A stretch of DNA of 64,000 nt from Siderastrea radians (GCA_964017195.1 OZ024892.1:17334371-17398370); one strand, 5' to 3'; counted from the stretch's first letter, positions 21,427-29,917 are shown. The notes: generated from the sequence alone by a model not told the origin. Made by a program: numbers and translations.

Positions 21427-21902
21427 CGTGGGTAGGGGGTCGGTGGTCTTTTATAGTGATCCACTTCACAAGGTTCATACTTGTTTTTATAGGCTTCTGA
21501 CACTCGAGTCGGAATCGGTGGGGCTAAATCCACAATGATATCATCCAAACTGGTCATTTTGATAATAAAACTTTGAAGGGAATCCGTGTTATTTTCTCTA
21601 AGACTTTGTCGTAATTCGTTCAAAGCTTTGGCATAGGTGGTATAAGCAAAAGCGCTCATTCTCAGTTTATGTCGATATTGTTTAAACTCGCTCCATCCTT
21701 TGACAAACGTACCTGCCGCAGCTAAGACTGCTACTAAAATCGAATTGTGAATGATAGGACCCACAATCATCCCTGTCGCCACTAAAAGTAAAGCCAAGGC
21801 ATTCAATACCGTGTACATCCATTTGAAATAACTCCATCGTTGTTTATACGTCCACCATTGGCGATGATAAAATCCAAACAAGGTTTTTAGTCGGGGGTCC
21901 AT
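21372..21902 (-). CDS. Element A two-membrane-segment protein
   Basis: 176 aa. Two hydrophobic segments (roughly residues 32-52 and 56-70) follow a basic aromatic N-terminus, then a soluble helical domain containing 'SAFAYTTYAKAL' and 'LDDIIVDLAPP'. The same plan and the same two motifs occur in the element B protein at 42071-42553, so this is a conserved family across two distinct Polinton-like lineages. The product is probably an internal virion or host-membrane protein. It overlaps both neighbours in the minus-strand block. Confidence 0.75.
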   Translation of the reverse strand: MDPRLKTLFGFYHRQWWTYKQRWSYFKWMYTVLNALALLLVATGMIVGPIIHNSILVAVLAAAGTFVKGWSEFKQYRHKLRMSAFAYTTYAKALNELRQSLRENNTDSLQSFIIKMTSLDDIIVDLAPPIPTRVSEAYKNKYEPCEVDHYKRPPTPYPRCQNFFREEAHYVEESRV

Positions 21903-22105
21903 GGTTTTAAAGTTTCAATCAGTTCACGAAAATATGATTCTCCATAGTCTTGTATCATCTTATTTATAGGAATTTGACCATGCTTGATTTGTTCATAGAA
22001 AAACCATATCATATCATAATCCATCGAATCAGGCGGCATTTCTTTCGCTTCGTCTTTGACATTTTCCACAAATTGTTGCCATTCTTCTGTTGTCACTAGC
22101 ATCAT
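21887..22105 (-). CDS. Element A 72-aa acidic protein
   Basis: An intact short frame, acidic and rich in aromatics (MIWFFYEQ, ESYFRELIE). It begins at the ATGA that also ends the packaging ATPase gene (22102-22105). Function is unknown. Its place between ATPase and membrane protein in an unbroken block supports it being real. Confidence 0.55.
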   Translation of the reverse strand: MMLVTTEEWQQFVENVKDEAKEMPPDSMDYDMIWFFYEQIKHGQIPINKMIQDYGESYFRELIETLKPWTPD

Positions 22106-22992
22106 GGTTCCTCGTAGACGTTTTCGTATTTTCCTGTTTTGGGGTTTTTAACAAGTCGTATCCTGGTGCCTTTCTTCGGGTGTGTCCAAAATTTCTTGGT
22201 AAAAAGGCCTGCTTTCCCTGCAAACGCTTTCTTGGCAATATCTCCACTCCAAAACCGATCAAAGACGTGTCGTGTGGAAGGAATCAGTTTACGAGTCACC
22301 CACTCCGCTTTTTTTGCCACGGTCCAAGGGGTACCAAGACCTTGTCCTTTCTGATAACTTCGGGTCCAACCTTGGTCTTTTAAGACATGGGATAACACGC
22401 GTTCATCATCCCCTGAGGCTGGATGTAAATCTAACCACATGTAGCCAAAGGGTTCTTGCGTGCAAGTTTGATAGGTTTCTAAACATTCTTTCCAGCAGGT
22501 GGGAAAACTTTGTAGCAGTAAATTACGGACACCTAATTGATCCCGAGGGTTTTTAAACGCAATCACATAATGTGCGTTTCGGGAAATACTTTTAGCATAT
22601 TTCCCTGTGGGAAACATATCTTGACATAAGTACAGCACGGTAATGTCTCGATGATGTGAATGTTTGGTAAATAAATCCAACACCCGTTTATCATGACTTC
22701 CTTCATCCATCAGATCATCCAACACTAAAATCCCTTGCCCTTTCGGAAACCAAGCATCCAAGTCTTCTAATTCAGGGATCCCTTCATGAAATTGGGCAAA
22801 CTTCATTTCTTTAAACTTGGGTTGCCATGCTCCATAACAATAATGAATACTTTGAGGATAGGTTTCAAACAAATCCAAATTGTTTTCTAACAATTTTTGC
22901 GTAAACACGGTTTTCCCACACCCAGAAGGACCTACCACTAACATGGAAGAGGGGGTATGCACTTGAAACGGTTGAACCAACGGAAACTCCAT
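22102..22992 (-). CDS. Element A genome-packaging ATPase (FtsK/HerA, A32 type)
   Basis: 296 aa. Walker A 'GPSGCGKT' at residues 21-28, and Walker B 'GILVLDDLMDE' near 86-96, followed by a Gln in 'YLCQDMFP' that fits the sensor/arginine region of A32-like enzymes. After the ATPase core there is a C-terminal extension (about residues 230-296) with 'STRHVFDRFWSGD' and 'WTHPKKGTRIRLVKNPKTG'. A related tail occurs as an orphan fragment in element B at 32145-32369. The role is pumping DNA into preformed capsids. The frame is intact. Confidence 0.93.
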   Translation of the reverse strand: MEFPLVQPFQVHTPSSMLVVGPSGCGKTVFTQKLLENNLDLFETYPQSIHYCYGAWQPKFKEMKFAQFHEGIPELEDLDAWFPKGQGILVLDDLMDEGSHDKRVLDLFTKHSHHRDITVLYLCQDMFPTGKYAKSISRNAHYVIAFKNPRDQLGVRNLLLQSFPTCWKECLETYQTCTQEPFGYMWLDLHPASGDDERVLSHVLKDQGWTRSYQKGQGLGTPWTVAKKAEWVTRKLIPSTRHVFDRFWSGDIAKKAFAGKAGLFTKKFWTHPKKGTRIRLVKNPKTGKYENVYEEP

Positions 22993-23053
22993 TCTTACGA
23001 GCTTCTACTCTTTGTTGACAGCTAAGTTGTCACTACACAGAAAATAAACGAGA

Positions 23054-23599
23054 CTACCATCCAACGCTTTTTATTACTTTTTCACGAGGTTGACAACACT
23101 GATTGACAAAGGTCGTGCCAGGCATAGGTAGTGGATTTAACATAGTAGCGACTTTTTGATCATTTTGCACATAATCGTGATCTGAAAATAAAGCTAAGAA
23201 ATCAGTTAAAGATCCACCACGCGCTTTTAGTTTAAGATAGGCTAAACAATAATGTCCACAGGTCGAACTGTGTAATCCTTGTAACGTGGTCCCATTTGTC
23301 ACCCAATGTCGTTTGTTTAGGCTGGTGATCCAGTCAATCAGGGGTCGTGTTGTTCGATACCATTCCAGAGGTAAACCATAGCTATCCATGACTTCACACA
23401 GGTTGTCTTCTAACCATACCGCAATCCAATGTTGACCAGGTTGTCCAGCCGGATCCGTGTTAACAATATAGGCGGCGTTCTTTTTAGGATGTCGAGGTAA
23501 CCCATCACAAGGGACCGTGCCTTGAAAGACTTTTTTCAAATAAGGATCTTGATTGGCGATGAGAATTGATACCGAAAGTATCCTAACAAATCTCGACTG
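23054..23599 (-). CDS. Element A adenovirus-type cysteine protease, no AUG
   Basis: Catalytic signature: H in 'GQHWIAVW', D in 'EVMDSYGLP', then Q/C in 'LQGLHSSTCGHYCLAYL', the order of adenain and Polinton maturation proteases, which cleave capsid precursors. The frame opens at 23599, inside the end of the capsid gene, and contains no ATG before the catalytic His; the first Met codon is after it. Expression must therefore use a non-AUG start, splicing or frameshifting from the capsid frame (64-nt overlap). About 160-180 aa, normal for the family. Confidence 0.88.
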   Translation of the reverse strand, partial: QSRFVRILSVSILIANQDPYLKKVFQGTVPCDGLPRHPKKNAAYIVNTDPAGQPGQHWIAVWLEDNLCEVMDSYGLPLEWYRTTRPLIDWITSLNKRHWVTNGTTLQGLHSSTCGHYCLAYLKLKARGGSLTDFLALFSDHDYVQNDQKVATMLNPLPMPGTTFVNQCCQPREKVIKSVGW

Positions 23600-24663
23600 C
23601 TATCATTACCTACCAATTCCAGCGTTTCGTACGGGTATTCTTCCCCACGCACAATCTGCTTGATGGAAGTCAGATCAAATTTCTGGAAACAGAAGCAGTT
23701 TCTGTCATACGCTCCATTAAAAGCCCGACTGTCAAGCAGAGCTACAATCATGTGGTCTGGGATACGATTCTGAAACAAATCTCGAATTTCTTCTCGGCTC
23801 TTGGTATTTTCCATGCTGTAAGTTCGAATTTCACTTCGAACCGTAGGGTACTTGGCGACCGCTTTTCCATTATGTCGTTTACTTTCCAAATGTCTGTGGA
23901 CAGCTTCGTTCAGTCTTAGTTGACACAAATGAAATCGTATCTTGATATCAGACTCTGTCAGACGCCCCGCTTTACCGACACCATCCAGAAAGACTTTAGG
24001 GTCATTAAAGTGGAACTTCATCTTGATTTCAACCCCTGGCACCAAGGCTTTGCCTGTGTGAAAGACTTCTAGGTGAGGAACAAAGACATAATGTCTGACT
24101 TTACCTCCAGCCAGTTCAGCTCTTTCTGCACTCATGTTGGTTAGCAAGAGTTTGGTGTTCGCGGCCAAGGCTTTGTAATCAGCATGTCCTGCGCCTGAGT
24201 TAGCGGCAGTATCCACATTGTTGGTAGTCCACTGTGGGGGAGGGTTAATCCCATTAAACCAACCTGCTGGTCTTAGCACCGTTCGCCCATCTTTGGTGTC
24301 AAAGTTAGTTAGTGTTTGTAGATAAGCCTTGTAGTGATACGTGTCCGATTGTGGGCTGATCAAGGTCCCGTTCAAGTGTAGATCAATCTGTTTAATGATC
24401 GTGTGTGCTAGATTGTTGCTGGGCCACAAGGTTTCCGTGTTATCCCAATTGTTTCCGTCACTCTTTTTCATCTGTAGTTCCATGGTAAAGTAACTTCGGT
24501 TTAAATCCACAAAACTTTCCAGTTTAGGGATAATAAATTCCATTGGATTAATACCAGTGGTAGTCGGTTGTATGGTCACCATGCGATAGGATTCAATACT
24601 ATAATCCGTCTCCGGTTTCTTAAACAAGTCGAGCGTAGAGCTCATGACCATGTTGGCTGCCAT
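23536..24663 (-). CDS. Element A major capsid protein candidate
   Basis: 375 aa. The text is beta-rich, as expected for a jelly-roll protein: 'FVDLNRSYFTMELQMKK', 'LAHTIIKQIDLHLNG', 'MKFHFNDPKVFL', 'LCQLRLNEAVHRHL'. The position directly before the protease, the size, and a parallel arrangement (F-x-D..YF..EL..K..DG) in the element B capsid gene support a double jelly-roll major capsid. No structure-level proof is possible here. It could instead be a penton-type protein, but no other frame in element A fits the major capsid better. Confidence 0.65.
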   Translation of the reverse strand: MAANMVMSSTLDLFKKPETDYSIESYRMVTIQPTTTGINPMEFIIPKLESFVDLNRSYFTMELQMKKSDGNNWDNTETLWPSNNLAHTIIKQIDLHLNGTLISPQSDTYHYKAYLQTLTNFDTKDGRTVLRPAGWFNGINPPPQWTTNNVDTAANSGAGHADYKALAANTKLLLTNMSAERAELAGGKVRHYVFVPHLEVFHTGKALVPGVEIKMKFHFNDPKVFLDGVGKAGRLTESDIKIRFHLCQLRLNEAVHRHLESKRHNGKAVAKYPTVRSEIRTYSMENTKSREEIRDLFQNRIPDHMIVALLDSRAFNGAYDRNCFCFQKFDLTSIKQIVRGEEYPYETLELVGNDSSRDLLGYFRYQFSSPIKILI

Positions 24664-24675
24664 GATGAAATGGGT

Positions 24676-24840
24676 TTACTTTTTCTGTTTTCTTTTCCTT
24701 ATATACTTTGCGAGTTGATAACCAGGAGGTCGACGAACTTCGGCACTAATCCATCCCCCTGTTTGATGGTACACACGACGACCCGTACCTAACCCTTTAT
24801 CTGCCATTCTAAAGGTAGGTCTCGAAGGGATCGGTTCCAT
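24676..24840 (-). CDS. Element A 54-aa basic peptide
   Basis: A short intact frame from ATG at 24840 (MEPIPSRPTFRM) to a Lys/Arg-rich end (YIRKRKQKK), filling the gap between the capsid gene and the next small basic gene. Design resembles core or packaging peptides of adenovirus-like virions. It is too short for firm assignment, but gene spacing on both sides supports it. Confidence 0.55.
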   Translation of the reverse strand: MEPIPSRPTFRMADKGLGTGRRVYHQTGGWISAEVRRPPGYQLAKYIRKRKQKK

Positions 24841-24862
24841 TTTTTAGACTTTTGTGTGAAAG

Positions 24863-25168
24863 TTATCTACCTAAAATATCTCGAATTTTTTTGACTTGTT
24901 TAGGAAAAAGGGCTGTGGTGACTTTGACCGCTTGTTTGACTTTAGGTTTTTTCAAGACTTTCCCCAATTCCTTTTCCAAGACTTGTTCTGCTTTTCGCTT
25001 AAGTCCCCGTTTAAATCCTTCTTTCGCTCCTTTTGAAATGTTACTGGGTAACTTGAGGGGGTTTCGTGTTTTTATAGCTCCTTTGAATCCGCCTTTTAGA
25101 GTTTCTTTAATAACCCCCGCTCCTTCTTGGTCGTCGGTTCGAAACCGCGTTAAACTACCTCCGCGCAT
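24863..25168 (-). CDS. Element A core-like basic protein
   Basis: 101 aa, beginning MRGGSLTRFR, strongly basic (many Lys), with helical 'GFKRGLKRKAEQVLEKELGKVLKKPKV'. The N-terminal R-G-G and basic body are like DNA-condensing core precursors of adenovirus-type virions that are trimmed by the protease. It overlaps the upstream 63-aa gene by 14 nt. Function is inferred from composition and position. Confidence 0.6.
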   Translation of the reverse strand: MRGGSLTRFRTDDQEGAGVIKETLKGGFKGAIKTRNPLKLPSNISKGAKEGFKRGLKRKAEQVLEKELGKVLKKPKVKQAVKVTTALFPKQVKKIRDILGR

Positions 25169-25346
25169 GATAGTATCGTTTGAGACCTCTTCCCTTTTGT
25201 GTCTTCCTTTTATTCTTTTTCTTCATCCACTGTTTCGTTTTATGTCCTACCGCAGCACCTAAAGCAGCTAACCCCGCTGTTTTACCGGCAGCTATTAAAC
25301 CAGGGACTATAGCAGCGATGGGAATCACGCCACCTCTTTGTTTCAT
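25155..25346 (-). CDS. Element A 63-aa amphipathic basic peptide
   Basis: It starts MKQRGGVIPIAAIVPG, then an Ala/Gly-rich hydrophobic helix and a basic tail 'KKKNKRKTQKGRGLKR'. Gly-Gly sites near both ends fit processing by an adenain-like protease, and the middle helix could act on membranes, as in adenovirus pVI/pX-type peptides. It shares ATGA (25343-25346) with the end of the 347-aa gene. Confidence 0.6.
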   Translation of the reverse strand: MKQRGGVIPIAAIVPGLIAAGKTAGLAALGAAVGHKTKQWMKKKNKRKTQKGRGLKRYYHARR

Positions 25347-26386
25347 ACTTGTTTAAAGTGTAAGGTCAAAAGTGTATGACCAGGTCCAAATTGAGCTAAA
25401 TCGTCTCCTGTTCCTGCCGTTTCTGCGACTTGTACTTCAATAATGTCCATCACTTCGCGTCGTACCGGTATATATTGAATATGACGCGGTTCAAAGTAAA
25501 CTTGACCTCGGCTGGTACGATCATATTTGATTTCACGCAGTAAATCCACAATTTTGTCACCCACCATGGTATTGCTTCCTACATCGGAATAGATATGTAG
25601 GGTTCTAGTAGGATCTTGAACCACACTTCGAAAAGCATGATTTAAATTAATAAAGGTCCAGTTGACCCGCATACTAAGAAAAATCCAGGTGACGTTGTTA
25701 TTATCCGTGGCACTGGTAAAATACAGCGGATCCGAAGCAGGAACAGTCACAAAATCCACCTCATTCTTGGCTGGGACTTTTCCGTTCGGAAAACTCATGA
25801 TGAGATTGGGTCCTAGTTGAAATCCGCTTTCGGTTTCCACAAACCACCCCATTTTGAGACACACGCGTTTGTTAAAAGCCACAAACGGGCTATAATTTTG
25901 AACCGCTCCAGAGGTATATTGATGTCGTGCCACATGACTGTTGTCCAAGAACAAATCCTCTCCTTGCCATGTCCACGTTAAGCAGGTATTCTTGTTGTTT
26001 TCTTTGTAATGAAACCCATAGCTTTGCCAATTTTCTTCTTGAAACCGCTTATCCGTCCATTTTAAAATTCCTTTCATAAAACTGACCCCATCCGAGACAG
26101 GCCAACGATACTCCGCAAGTGTGTCAAAACGTAAATTAAACGTTTTTTGAATGCGTTGACTCCCCAAAATGATGTAGCATGTTTCTCCAAAAATGTATTC
26201 ATCGGGGTTGGCTAGTTTAGACAAATTGACATCGGTGTCTGGTAAAGACAATGAACTTAAACCGACTTGCCAATTGTCACCCATTAAACGTAAAGGTTCT
26301 GGTAAACGGACCTTAAACGAACTTGCATGATTGTTGGGAAATTCTTGAAGACTAGTATGACTCGGTAAGGTCACAAAGAACGACAT
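25343..26386 (-). CDS. Element A structural protein, paralogue 1
   Basis: 347 aa. It begins MSFFVTLPSHTSLQEFP and continues with 'SFKVRLPEPLRLMGDNWQVGLSSLSLP', the conserved opening of a beta-rich family common in cnidarian Polinton-like loci. The C-terminus holds 'RHIQYIPVRREVMDIIEVQV' and 'HTLLTLHFKQV', shared almost word for word with the next gene. It is likely a minor capsid or spike-base protein. The exact role is unknown. Element B has a distant counterpart at 35727-36486. Confidence 0.65.
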   Translation of the reverse strand: MSFFVTLPSHTSLQEFPNNHASSFKVRLPEPLRLMGDNWQVGLSSLSLPDTDVNLSKLANPDEYIFGETCYIILGSQRIQKTFNLRFDTLAEYRWPVSDGVSFMKGILKWTDKRFQEENWQSYGFHYKENNKNTCLTWTWQGEDLFLDNSHVARHQYTSGAVQNYSPFVAFNKRVCLKMGWFVETESGFQLGPNLIMSFPNGKVPAKNEVDFVTVPASDPLYFTSATDNNNVTWIFLSMRVNWTFINLNHAFRSVVQDPTRTLHIYSDVGSNTMVGDKIVDLLREIKYDRTSRGQVYFEPRHIQYIPVRREVMDIIEVQVAETAGTGDDLAQFGPGHTLLTLHFKQV

Positions 26387-26432
26387 CTGAGACAGTTATC
26401 TTGGTGAAAGCTTTGCTTTTAATGAAATAATG

Positions 26433-27470
26433 TTAATCGGTTGCCTTTTTAAAGTGTAGCGTCAGTAACGTGTGATCGTCTTTAAACCTGACGAGTTCTT
26501 CTCCAGAGGCTGTGTTTTCTGTTAGGTTCACTTCAATGATATCAATCACTTCACGTCGTACCGGCAAATAGTGAATATGTTCTGGTTCATAGTAGACTTT
26601 GCCTTGACCTTGACGTGGATAATGTACTTCCTTTAACAAATCGGTAAAACGATTACCTACCATGGAACTACCACCCACATCGGAATAGACATGCAAAGAA
26701 CGGTTCGGGTGAGTCACCAGACGATCAAACATTCTGTTTATGTCTGAAAACCGCCAACTACAATGACCTGTCAAATAAAACCAAGTGACTCCCAATTGAT
26801 CGGTTCTATATCGCATGTACAAGTTCGCTGACCCATCTTGGTTACGAAAATCGTATTGACCTCGTGTCTGAACCCGCTTGTTGTGGTAAACAATCTGTAG
26901 ATTAAGCCCGGGTTCCCAATCTTTTTTGTAATCTTGACGAATCCATCCCATTTTGACACCAAAATCCTGGTTAAAGGCAAAGATGGGTAACGTATCGCCG
27001 ACGCCCCGAAACCGCTTTCGTATCAGTTTGTTGTTATCCATGACTAAATCACCCTCGTCTAAATAAAACTTGAGGTATGTATGTTTTCCGGCATCTTCAT
27101 CTACACTTTCATACTCCCGTTTGAATTCTTGATTAAATTGTTCTTGATACCATAACAGCACAGCTTTCATAAAGGATATACCATCTTGAATGGGAAAACC
27201 TGCTAAATCGTTCAACGTCAACTTGTGTATCTTGTAATCAAACGTCGCATCTTTTTTCTTACGCACCGAGGACATGATAAACAACCCCCGATCCAGAGGT
27301 TGAATATGCGATAGATCCAAACCACGATCCGGTATAGACATGGAGGCTAAACCCACTTGCCATCCTTCCCCTAACAAACGTAAAGGTTCGGCTAAACGGA
27401 CTTTAAACGAACTAGGTTGATTGTTAGGAAATTCTTTTTTACTGCTATGACTTGGTAGGGTCACGTACTT
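26433..27470 (-). CDS. Element A structural protein, paralogue 2, no AUG
   Basis: About 343 aa, paralogous end to end with the neighbouring 347-aa protein (shared 'VTLPSH', 'SSFKVRL', 'YLPVRREVIDIIEV', 'HTLLTLHF'). A clear tandem duplication with later divergence. The conserved opening lies within the last codons of the integrase gene, and no ATG is found upstream in frame; the best available start is GTG at 27464 in the segment KKYVTLPSH. Like the protease, it may be made by splicing, frameshifting or a non-AUG start. No internal stops. Confidence 0.65.
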   Translation of the reverse strand, partial: KYVTLPSHSSKKEFPNNQPSSFKVRLAEPLRLLGEGWQVGLASMSIPDRGLDLSHIQPLDRGLFIMSSVRKKKDATFDYKIHKLTLNDLAGFPIQDGISFMKAVLLWYQEQFNQEFKREYESVDEDAGKHTYLKFYLDEGDLVMDNNKLIRKRFRGVGDTLPIFAFNQDFGVKMGWIRQDYKKDWEPGLNLQIVYHNKRVQTRGQYDFRNQDGSANLYMRYRTDQLGVTWFYLTGHCSWRFSDINRMFDRLVTHPNRSLHVYSDVGGSSMVGNRFTDLLKEVHYPRQGQGKVYYEPEHIHYLPVRREVIDIIEVNLTENTASGEELVRFKDDHTLLTLHFKKATD

Positions 27471-28512
27471 CTTTGGTCGATATCCAACTGTTATACTTGT
27501 CAGGCCACCCTTTCCATTTAACTAACAACTGATTCTTACGTCGTTTAAGTACTTTTTCAACTCGAAACACATCGGCCACATAGACTTTTTGTAAGTCTTC
27601 CTCGTAAAAGGTTCCTTCTACAGGGGTGCCATCCCATTCGGTAATCTTGTAAGCAGGAAATGGTTTGACTTTATCCACCAAAAACACTTCTTCCGTCCAT
27701 CCTGGTAAATATCCTTTCGCAAAGGGTCTATGAATTTTATTAAGTCTAACCATATCTCCTTTTTCCAACGTAGGTTTTCGATGTTTGCGTGGTTTTCCGT
27801 ACAAGGTATTCCAAACTTGTCTTTCGTTTTTTAGGGTGACCTCTTTAGGAGCCATCTTGATACTAGAATGGGTGCTAGCATTGTATCCTTTGACTAAATC
27901 TGACAACACATCCGTAAACTTGAGTGTATTGGCGGCTGTAAAATAACGATACATCCTTTCTTTTAACGTACGATTAAATCGTTCTACCACAGCTGCTTTA
28001 GCATCACCACCGGTGGAAAAATGTTTAATGTTGTTCTTTTTTAACCACTGTGTCATGTCTTTGTTATAAAATTCTTTGCCTTTATCGGTTTGAAGTTTTA
28101 ACGGTTTTCGTCCTTCTTTAAGAATTTGGTCAAACGCTTTAACGACCGTCGGACCTTTCTTGTCTTTGAGCGGTTGTACCCAGGCATATTTGGATAAAAT
28201 ATCAATCACTGTCAGCAAATAACGAATACCCTTGTTTTCTTTAGCGATATTCTGCGTTTCGATTAAATCTGCCTGCCATTGATCATCTCGGCTCATGACT
28301 TTAATGGGTAAGGTAGGAAATCCTTTACGTCGTCTGGGTCGATGTAACGTATACGCCAAATCTTTGCGTAATAAATTTTGGGCTCGTTTGTTTGAAATTT
28401 TCCACGTCTTGGCAAAACGATCCACTCCTCCTAAACTACCGGGTTTAGAGGGATCTCGATATCGTTTAAGGAGAGCTTGGGCTGGAGTGACTTGTTTCTT
28501 TTTAGAAACCAT
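27445..28512 (-). CDS. Element A retroviral-type integrase with chromodomain
   Basis: 355 aa from ATG at 28512. Catalytic triad D82 ('QWQADLIE'), D143 ('LQTDKGKEF') and E177 ('VVERFNRTLK'), with 33 residues between the last two. The C-terminal 40 residues are a chromodomain ('VEKVLKRRKNQLLVKWKGW', 'YNSWI'), which in Polinton and Ty3 integrases steers insertion to modified histones. No clear HHCC zinc finger is seen in the N-terminus. It overlaps the upstream 124-aa gene by 82 nt and its own end overlaps paralogue 2. The frame is intact. Confidence 0.93.
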   Translation of the reverse strand: MVSKKKQVTPAQALLKRYRDPSKPGSLGGVDRFAKTWKISNKRAQNLLRKDLAYTLHRPRRRKGFPTLPIKVMSRDDQWQADLIETQNIAKENKGIRYLLTVIDILSKYAWVQPLKDKKGPTVVKAFDQILKEGRKPLKLQTDKGKEFYNKDMTQWLKKNNIKHFSTGGDAKAAVVERFNRTLKERMYRYFTAANTLKFTDVLSDLVKGYNASTHSSIKMAPKEVTLKNERQVWNTLYGKPRKHRKPTLEKGDMVRLNKIHRPFAKGYLPGWTEEVFLVDKVKPFPAYKITEWDGTPVEGTFYEEDLQKVYVADVFRVEKVLKRRKNQLLVKWKGWPDKYNSWISTKEVRDPTKS

Positions 28513-28805
28513 AACAGTTTATGGAGATCCGCTAGCGAGGGAATGGTGTGTTTTCGTAGAATCTGTCGAAACCAGTAAAAAGGTTTATCACTTTTTTGTA
28601 ACCATAAGAGGTAAACCACCCAACGATAGAAATTGTATTCAATACAGGTTTCTTCTAAAATTTCTAAAGGGTTGTCATGATAAGGTGGGAGCGACTCATT
28701 ATCAAGGTCGTTTAACTCGAATAGTTGTTGACACACATCCAGATGACTTTTATACAAGACCCACTGTCTTAGTAAGTCGCAGAGAAACAACACACAGGTA
28801 CTCAT
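28431..28805 (-). CDS. Element A 124-aa protein of unknown function
   Basis: An intact frame with ATG at 28805, rich in Leu, Trp and Cys in its first half ('VVYLLWLQKSDKPFYWF'), no clear domain. A good TATA box lies just upstream (28841-28850). It is the first gene of the minus-strand late block and overlaps the integrase start by 82 nt. Function unknown. Confidence 0.55.
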   Translation of the reverse strand: MSTCVLFLCDLLRQWVLYKSHLDVCQQLFELNDLDNESLPPYHDNPLEILEETCIEYNFYRWVVYLLWLQKSDKPFYWFRQILRKHTIPSLADLHKLLWFLKRNKSLQPKLSLNDIEIPLNPVV

Positions 28806-28840
28806 GATGTCAAATGATGTTTATTGACAAACACCCTACT

Positions 28841-28850
28841 ATTTTATAGC
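28841..28850 (-). promoter_or_regulatory. TATA box heading the minus-strand gene block
   Basis: On the minus strand GCTATAAAAT stands 36-45 nt upstream of the ATG at 28805, giving a very short leader. It is the best TATA element for the long minus-strand block 20-28.8 kb. Confidence 0.55.
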
Positions 28851-28956
28851 CTAAGGCCTTTTTCTATGAATAACATTTTGCAGAGGGTCTTAGTAAAAAT
28901 TGGCCAAAATTCGAGCCTACAATCGCCTGACCTAAGGAACAACCTCTCAACCAAAG

Positions 28957-29166
28957 GTGAAGCGTAAACGAAAACTTCCTACAACCCATGTCTACTTTGA
29001 TTTGGAATGTCGTTTCGACCTCAAGCAACATACTCCAACGCTTCTGGTCTACTGGAACGAGGATGAAATGATTTGGTCTGAAACCTTTTTCTATAAACAA
29101 AACATAAAAACCTATTACATCCTTACGGAAGAACTTAAAATGACAAAATATTATTTTTACCTATGA
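28957..29166 (+). pseudogene. Stray polymerase exonuclease-motif fragment
   Basis: A plus frame of about 69 codons, no ATG at its start, encoding 'THVYFDLEC' followed by 'LLVYWNEDE'. This parallels Exo I of the element A polymerase ('HVYFDIEAM', 'NLLVYQSSE') but is clearly divergent and stops after 60 residues. It is either a relic of another polymerase gene or a small exonuclease-motif protein. The remaining sequence to 29389 has only broken frames. Confidence 0.5.
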
Positions 29167-29389
29167 TTCTATTAATAGTATGAAAGCAGTTCGTAAAGAA
29201 ACCGAAAAGAAAAAACATACTTTGGAACACACGAGACGCGTTTTCCGGTGGAAGGACCGAGACTTTTAAGCTGTATGCAACTATGCCAAAAGGAAATTCA
29301 ATGTCACCCGATAGTCCAAAACCCATGGATGTATTCCACGAATCCCATACAGCCCCCATGGAAGATGAAGTCTAAAATGTCTGTTGCGG

Positions 29390-29917
29390 CTAAAATAAAC
29401 CTAGCGTTCCACGTTCCATGACATCTTTGTGAAGTGGTACATAGTCTTTTTCAAAGTTTGTTTGGTAGGGATCCACAAACCCTTGGTTGACATACACAGG
29501 TGGGTCCGATTCCACGATTTCCTGTCGCCCCAACTTGGTCTGTTGTAGTCGTTGTTCGGCCTGTGTCAGTCCTTCACCATACACTTTACCATCGTAGCTT
29601 TCACCCAGGTCTGGGATACAGTCAGTGGGTCTAGGGTCGTTTTCTCCTAGAGCTAGGGTAGTATTCAACCATTCTTGGACAGCCAGAGGATCTTTAAAAT
29701 TTTCTTTTTCCACTGGAAGGTCAGCCCATCGGAAGAACTTGCACCGGTTGTTGTTCCCACATGCCAAAAACAAACGGTCTGGATTCTTGTCGCTGAAACT
29801 TTGCTTGAGGGTCGGAACATTTCCACACAAACAGGTGATTTTTTCCCACCGATCACAGACATCGGGATGAATGTTGTTTCTGACAGCAGACGTATTTTTC
29901 TCCATTAGCTTTACCAC
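29390..29917 (-). pseudogene. GRF zinc-finger module, downstream half
   Basis: About 175 codons beginning without ATG. A GRF-type finger is clear: 'CLCGNVPTLKQ', then 'NPDRLFLACGNNNRCKFFRWAD'. The module is a duplicate of the one in the upstream gene. The upstream reading frame ends inside this module and alignment of the two copies places a one-base shift near 29918-29925. Without it the two frames would form one protein. The tail is acidic/polar with no further domain. GRF fingers bind single-stranded DNA in cellular repair proteins. Confidence 0.65.
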
